In this document: in pieces, positions 59,649-64,000 of the stretch
Layout of the letters: the number at the start of each line of letters is the position of its first letter
Numbering within the stretch: position 1 is the stretch's first letter
DNA from: Kosakonia oryzae
GTDB lineage: Bacteria; Pseudomonadota; Gammaproteobacteria; Enterobacterales; Enterobacteriaceae
DNA length: 64,000 nucleotides
NCBI RefSeq assembly: GCF_001658025.2
Contig: NZ_CP014007.2
Coordinates: 3,410,001-3,474,000, forward strand
Direction of reading: 5' to 3'
Program-made: the position numbers and the translations under genes
Notes under the pieces: generated by a model
What the model saw: only the letters and a program-made list of their open reading frames with translations
What the model was told of the DNA's origin: nothing
The model's database searches: none

Positions 59649-60197
59649 TTACCAGTGCCGCACCGGGCCGGTATCAATATGCACAAAGTTGCTGCTGGGG
59701 TAGTATCCTACACCACCCGCGCGCAGAGATAACGCTGCTTTGCGAATATTACTCAGAGCAATCCCTTCAATATGGAAATCCATGGCCTGGCCTTTGGTGT
59801 GGTAACTCTGTTTCGCCACGCCGCGGCTGTGCGCGCGTAGTTCATTATTGGTATCAACAGAACGATAGCCGGAAATGAGTTGCACAGGCTTGCGTGTTCC
59901 CAGCAGCCCCTGCAGGCGAAAGAGATGGTCAAACAACTGAGGATCGATGGTTTTAATTTTATTCGCGCGGTAATCACGGAAAAAATGATTCAGTTTTGCT
60001 AATTCATCCTGAATATAGCCTCTGCCATCAAAGAACTCAGCTTTAATAGACTCTCCGGTATTCAGATTATTCAGCGTCAGAATACGCGGTCGTGGCGTGG
60101 AAAGGGTAGCAAACGCCTGCGTTGGTAACATGGCGGCGCCAAGAGCAACCCCACCCAACGCCAGCAGTTTGCGGCGATTAGCGTCAAATTTATCCAT
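59649..60197 (-). CDS. mepK: Murein endopeptidase MepK (YcbK)
   Basis: 182 residues, DUF882/M15-type peptidase. In E. coli it cleaves 3-3 and 4-3 peptide crosslinks, helping wall growth. The N-terminus [19 protein letters not shown] is a twin-Arg-type export signal. Zinc-site residues are in [15 protein letters not shown] and NFVHIDTG. It sits between ldtD, which makes 3-3 crosslinks, and gloC. Confidence 0.94.
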   Translation of the reverse strand: MDKFDANRRKLLALGGVALGAAMLPTQAFATLSTPRPRILTLNNLNTGESIKAEFFDGRGYIQDELAKLNHFFRDYRANKIKTIDPQLFDHLFRLQGLLGTRKPVQLISGYRSVDTNNELRAHSRGVAKQSYHTKGQAMDFHIEGIALSNIRKAALSLRAGGVGYYPSSNFVHIDTGPVRHW

Positions 60198-60312
60198 GAT
60201 AATAAATTCTATAGATAAGCAAAGTTAAACGTAATTTATGCACTTTTTAGCGCACGAAAGGCACCTTACCGGGCTACAAACGCCACGTCAAGGCAGCCTC
60301 CCCCCAGCAACG

Positions 60313-60339
60313 ACGGGCTTTGTAGCTTACAAAGCCCGT
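60313..60339. repeat. Perfect 12-bp inverted repeat after ldtD
   Basis: ACGGGCTTTGTA (60313-60324), loop GCT, TACAAAGCCCGT (60328-60339). It lies downstream of the ldtD stop and would fold in its mRNA, but no U-tract follows on the minus strand. Confidence 0.6.
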
Positions 60340-60384
60340 TTATTGCCAGTTATTACGACAATGCTATTCGCCAAACTGCTTCAT

Positions 60385-62187
60385 TTATCTGATTAATTGT
60401 TCAGCTTTTGGCAAGATTTGTGCGCCCGATCGCGCAGTAAGATCGTAATTGTAAATATCTGTACGATACTGCGTGCGACCATCGGCCCCCACAAACGCAG
60501 TCAGATAGTAGAGATTCACGGGGATATTGTGTCGAATATTTACGTAACGGGTATCTCCCTGCTTTAAGGCATCAGAGATACGCGTATCGTTCCATCCAGC
60601 ATCCTGCAACAGCATATTTGCCAGTTCAGACGCCTTATTCACCCGCACACAACCAGAACTCAGCGCCCGCGTCTCTTTCTGGAACAAGTTATGGTTCGGC
60701 GTGTCATGCAAATAGATGGCATCAGAGCTCGGCATATTGAATTTGTAACGACCAAGGGAGTTCTGTACACCCGGCGCCTGCTGGAAACGGAACGGTAGAT
60801 TCGATGGCGTAATCGTCGCCCAGTCAACCATTGACGGGTCGATCGCCTCTTTGCTGTTCCAGCCGCGCAGCACGGTATAACCGTGGCGTTCAAGGTATGT
60901 CGGATCGTTCAGAACCTTCGGAAGAATATCCTGGCGCGCCAGCGTTGGCGGTACATTCCACGGCGGATTGACCACCACATTGTTCAGCGCACTGCTCATC
61001 ATCGGCGTTTTGCGATCGGGGCGTCCAACAATCACCCGCGACGCCAGCACCTGGCTGCCGTTGAGATAATAAACCAACGAGTACTCCGGAATATTCACCA
61101 TAATGCCGGTGGAAAGCGTCACCGGCAGCAGACGCAGCCGTTGGATATTGAGCGCCAGCAATGCAGCGCGCTGCGACGGGCTGACATTCAGCCAGTCACG
61201 CGTGCCCTGGCCAATCACACCATCGGCATGCAGCCCCTGCCAGGCCTGAAAGCGTTTTACTGCCTCAACCAGTTGCCGATCGTAAGCCGCGCGCGTCGGT
61301 ACTTTTTTTCTGGTCGACGCCGCAGAGGTGCTGACTGCAACCTGATCGCCAGGCAACACGATGTTCGGCCCGCCTTCCAGCATGCCGGTGCGTTGCAGGA
61401 TCTCGCGCAACGCCGGAACATCGTTGCTCCACTGCCCTGGTCGCAGCGTAACGTTACTGGCGATTTGCGGCCACGGGCGAGAATCCCCCACCAGCGTCAG
61501 CAGTGACTGGTGCATGGCGGCATATTGCGGATGATGTGGCGCAAGGCTCTGTATGAATGACGGCAGCGAACCGTTATCCAGCGCCAATTGCCACTGATTG
61601 ATCACTGAAATCGCCGGCGTTGCCAGCGCATAGGGTTTGTCGCTATAAAGCCAGCGCTGGCCTTTCGCCTGAATACCGGCAACAAAATGCAGATAGCCCA
61701 GCATGGCGTCAGAGAGCACTACATCACGCGCCATACCGGAAACATCCGGATCGGTTAACAGCTCAACCCAGGTGGTGAATTGCGGCTGAAAACCGGCAAT
61801 CGCCACTTCTGCCAGTTGCTGTTGAAACGCCTGCACCGCATCGCGGTTATCCCACATGGGTTTCTGGCCGCGCGCGGCATACAGGGCTGCCAGTTGATTC
61901 ATAAAGATGGGCGTCCAGTTGGCAGGCAATTGCGACTGCAACTGTGCGCGAACATCTGCCACAGAAACACCGGCAGGATAAGGCTTCACGCCGATTAACA
62001 TGGCGGTAGCAGGCGATTGTGCCTGCGGCTGCTGTAACACGGTCGGCTGATCGCCCGGCGTGGCGGAACTGTCAACCGGCACTATTTCAGGCTCATCGGC
62101 CTGTACGCTGAACAGTGGAGCAAATGCCAGTGCCAGGCACAAACTCAGCGCTGACATCCGACGACCATTTAACTTCTTAAGCAACAT
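60385..62187 (-). CDS. ldtD: L,D-transpeptidase LdtD (YcbB)
   Basis: Makes 3-3 (mDap-mDap) peptidoglycan crosslinks; confers beta-lactam tolerance when induced. 600 residues (615 in E. coli). The signal peptide ends near residue 31 (VQADEP). A scaffold domain, a peptidoglycan-binding domain (about 290-340, [20 protein letters not shown]) and the catalytic YkuD domain (about 360-530) with HDTPNHN and the Cys in SSGCVRVN follow. CAGGGGGCAAGGG precedes the ATG. The central linker is shorter than in E. coli. A CpxR-like box and a palindrome lie upstream. Confidence 0.95.
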   Translation of the reverse strand: MLLKKLNGRRMSALSLCLALAFAPLFSVQADEPEIVPVDSSATPGDQPTVLQQPQAQSPATAMLIGVKPYPAGVSVADVRAQLQSQLPANWTPIFMNQLAALYAARGQKPMWDNRDAVQAFQQQLAEVAIAGFQPQFTTWVELLTDPDVSGMARDVVLSDAMLGYLHFVAGIQAKGQRWLYSDKPYALATPAISVINQWQLALDNGSLPSFIQSLAPHHPQYAAMHQSLLTLVGDSRPWPQIASNVTLRPGQWSNDVPALREILQRTGMLEGGPNIVLPGDQVAVSTSAASTRKKVPTRAAYDRQLVEAVKRFQAWQGLHADGVIGQGTRDWLNVSPSQRAALLALNIQRLRLLPVTLSTGIMVNIPEYSLVYYLNGSQVLASRVIVGRPDRKTPMMSSALNNVVVNPPWNVPPTLARQDILPKVLNDPTYLERHGYTVLRGWNSKEAIDPSMVDWATITPSNLPFRFQQAPGVQNSLGRYKFNMPSSDAIYLHDTPNHNLFQKETRALSSGCVRVNKASELANMLLQDAGWNDTRISDALKQGDTRYVNIRHNIPVNLYYLTAFVGADGRTQYRTDIYNYDLTARSGAQILPKAEQLIR

Positions 62188-62217
62188 CCCTTGCCCCCTG
62201 TTTCTCTCACATTGCGC

Positions 62218-62233
62218 GTGACGTGTGCGTCAC
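62218..62233. promoter_or_regulatory. Palindrome in the ldtD leader/promoter
   Basis: GTGACG-TGTG-CGTCAC, perfect 6-bp arms, 31 bp upstream of the ldtD start. Operator-like; the binding protein is unknown. Confidence 0.4.
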
Positions 62234-62278
62234 CTTTTCTCAGTATATAAAGACAAAAAAGCATTTGCCTTACCTAAT

Positions 62279-62293
62279 GTAAAGAAATTTAAA
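62279..62293 (+). promoter_or_regulatory. CpxR-like box upstream of ldtD
   Basis: GTAAA-GAAAT-TTAAA matches the CpxR consensus GTAAA-N5-GTAAA at 9 of 10 positions. Cpx induction of ldtD is known in E. coli. Confidence 0.6.
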
Positions 62294-62326
62294 GATGAAG
62301 CACAGGCCGCAGCGCCCCTTTCCGTC

Positions 62327-62355
62327 ATAAAAAAGGCGACATCGCTGTCGCCTTT
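62327..62355 (-). terminator. mukB terminator
   Basis: On the minus strand AAAGGCGACA, loop GCGA, TGTCGCCTTT, then TTTTT. Confidence 0.9.
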
Positions 62356-62371
62356 GTCATCTGCCCGATCG

Positions 62372-64000
62372 TTAAGAGGCATCCGCCGTACCAGGGAGCG
62401 TTTCCGGCAGTTGGGCGGCAAAACCGCGCAGCCCCACGACGTGTACATGCTCATGATTCTGGAAGACTTTACGCACCAGTTTGTAGGTGGTGCCTTTTTC
62501 CGGACTGATATTTTCCGGTGCCGCGATAATGAGCTGCATCTCCAGACGCTCGCACAACTCAAACAGCGTTGCGATGGAGCGGGCATCAAGACGCGCCGCT
62601 TCGTCGAGGAACAGCAGGCGGCACGGCGAAATGTCTTTGCCGCGCAGACGACGGGCTTCGTCTTCCCAGCTCTGCACCACCATCACCAGAATCGACATCC
62701 CGGTACCGATCGCTTCACCGGTCGACAGCGCACCCGATTCCGCACGCAGCCAGCCGTCGGAACCACGGTTAACTTCCACTTCCATCTCCAGATAGTTGCG
62801 GTAGTCGAGCAGCTCTTCACCGATGGTTTGCGGCGTCCGCTGGCCCATATCGACTTGCGGATTCAGACGCTGATAGAGTTTCGCCAGCGCTTCCGAGAAG
62901 GTCAGGCGGTTACTGTTAAACAGATCCTGATGCTGCTCATGCTGTTCAGAAAGCACCGCCAGCAGCGTCGCGTGGGTTTCCCGCACGTTCACATTCAGCC
63001 GCACGCTGTTGACCTGACCAAACGAAACGCTTTGCAGCCCCTGGTTCAGCATGCGAATACGGTTCTGCTCGCGCTGAATGGTTTTGCGGATGATGTTCGC
63101 CACGCTGCGAGAACTGATAGCCAGCTTCTGCTCACGCGAGGTCAGCTCTTCCGTCAGGCGGCTTAGCTCGATCTCCATCTGTTCGATCGCTTCCACCGGA
63201 TCGTCAGTGCGAATAATATCCTGACGGATACGTTCGCGCAGATGCTGATACACCGCGACAAAGAACTGGATCTTACGTTCCGGACGTTTCGGATCTTCCG
63301 ACATCCGCAGCACATCGCGCAGATGTTCGTTATCCGCCACCGCCAGACGCAGCGCACCCAGCGCTTTATCCGACATGGAACGCAGTTCGTCAGCCGAAAG
63401 ATAGGCCAGTTCGCGACGGTGCAGACGGCGCTCAACGCCATTGTCTTTCACCATGCGCATTACCGCGCACCAGCCCGCTTTTGCCGTTACCACCTGCTCG
63501 CGCATTTCGTGATAATCGCGCTCCAGGCGGCGCAGTTTGCGGGTCAGGTTATCCATCTCCGCTTCACAGAAGGTGAGCGCTTTTTCCAGTTGATTGCGAC
63601 GCGCGCGGTTGGTGGAGAGCTGCGCATGCAGTTCATCACGACGAATACGCGCCCGCTCTTCTGCACCGCCGTCGGCGCGCACGCCGATCTCCTGCAACTC
63701 TTTTTGCAGATCGTTAAGCAGCTCTTTTTTGGTATCAAACGAACTTTTCAGCGAGGCCAGCACCTGGTTGTATTGGCTGAACTGCGCGGCATGGCTGCGC
63801 ATCGCTTCACGTGCCCGGGTACGTTCGGCTTCCGCCTGCTCCAGACGCTGACGCAGCTTCTCGTTCAGATCGTTGTTGCCGTTGAACATCTCCGCTGAAT
63901 CGGAGTAGCTGAAGTGCGCACGGCGCTGTACCACTTCCGCCAGTACAAACGCTTGCTGGCGAGCGTCGCGTTGCACCTGTTGGGATGCGGCATAATCGGC
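62372..64000 (-). CDS. mukB: Chromosome condensin MukB, C-terminal 542 residues (5' end outside window)
   Basis: SMC-like ATPase of the MukBEF complex that extrudes and organises DNA loops. The frame is open through base 64000, so roughly 940 N-terminal residues are off the window. Visible are the end of the C-terminal coiled coil ([20 protein letters not shown] and following) and the head half with the ABC signature [14 protein letters not shown] and Walker [15 protein letters not shown]. The sequence is close to E. coli throughout. An internal GTG at 63976 is not the real start. Confidence 0.97.
   Translation of the reverse strand, partial: ADYAASQQVQRDARQQAFVLAEVVQRRAHFSYSDSAEMFNGNNDLNEKLRQRLEQAEAERTRAREAMRSHAAQFSQYNQVLASLKSSFDTKKELLNDLQKELQEIGVRADGGAEERARIRRDELHAQLSTNRARRNQLEKALTFCEAEMDNLTRKLRRLERDYHEMREQVVTAKAGWCAVMRMVKDNGVERRLHRRELAYLSADELRSMSDKALGALRLAVADNEHLRDVLRMSEDPKRPERKIQFFVAVYQHLRERIRQDIIRTDDPVEAIEQMEIELSRLTEELTSREQKLAISSRSVANIIRKTIQREQNRIRMLNQGLQSVSFGQVNSVRLNVNVRETHATLLAVLSEQHEQHQDLFNSNRLTFSEALAKLYQRLNPQVDMGQRTPQTIGEELLDYRNYLEMEVEVNRGSDGWLRAESGALSTGEAIGTGMSILVMVVQSWEDEARRLRGKDISPCRLLFLDEAARLDARSIATLFELCERLEMQLIIAAPENISPEKGTTYKLVRKVFQNHEHVHVVGLRGFAAQLPETLPGTADAS

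Overview
The window is a chromosomal segment of an Enterobacteriaceae species (Enterobacter/Kosakonia/Klebsiella-like; I cannot name the species). From about 18.1 kb to the right edge the genes and their order match the E. coli K-12 block yccA to mukB, read in the opposite direction. Protein lengths and diagnostic motifs agree, and the known control sites are recognisable (LexA at sulA, FadR/FabR at fabA, NadR at pncB, OmpR region at ompF, PurR at pyrD, sigma-32 at hspQ).

Layout. 1-12.0 kb: a contact-dependent inhibition (CDI) locus on the minus strand, cdiB followed by a very large cdiA. The cdiA frame is still open at base 1, so the toxic C-terminus and any immunity gene lie outside the window. 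12.3-15.8 kb: a lipoprotein of unknown function, a chemotaxis receptor with a sigma-28-like promoter, and two truncated genes (azoR-like and AraC-like) joined head to head at a deletion scar. 15.97-16.06 kb: tRNA-Ser(UGA), serT, which separates this accessory region from the core. 16.2-18.8 kb: an oligopeptide-binding protein and yccA. 18.8-26.7 kb: tusE, acyP, then an AT-rich two-gene insert (lipoprotein plus M15 metallopeptidase) wedged into the start of rlmI, then rlmI, hspQ, yccU, mgsA, helD, yccF. 26.7-34.9 kb: yccS, sxy/tfoX, sulA, ompA, matP, lonH, fabA, rmf. 35.1-42.6 kb: the minus-strand run rlmL-uup-pqiABC. 42.7-45.6 kb: ycbX, zapC, pyrD. 45.8-50.0 kb: the alkanesulfonate operon ssuEADCB. 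50.2-64.0 kb: pepN, pncB, asnS, ompF, aspC, gloC, mepK, ldtD and the 3' part of mukB.

How the genes relate. Several core genes concern the envelope and division: OmpA, OmpF, PqiABC, MepK, LdtD, SulA, ZapC, and MatP/MukB for chromosome organisation. ssuEADCB forms one translationally coupled sulfur-scavenging operon, and rlmL-uup-pqiABC looks co-transcribed. Compared with my memory of K-12, yccT is missing between mgsA and yccU, the elf (ycbQ-type) fimbrial genes are missing between ssuE and pyrD, and the hydrogenase-1 genes next to serT are replaced by the CDI region.

The most interesting parts are the incomplete CDI locus and the cassette inserted at rlmI. That cassette is bounded by a 16-bp direct repeat containing the first five rlmI codons, and carries a signal-less M15 peptidase beside a lipoprotein of unknown function.
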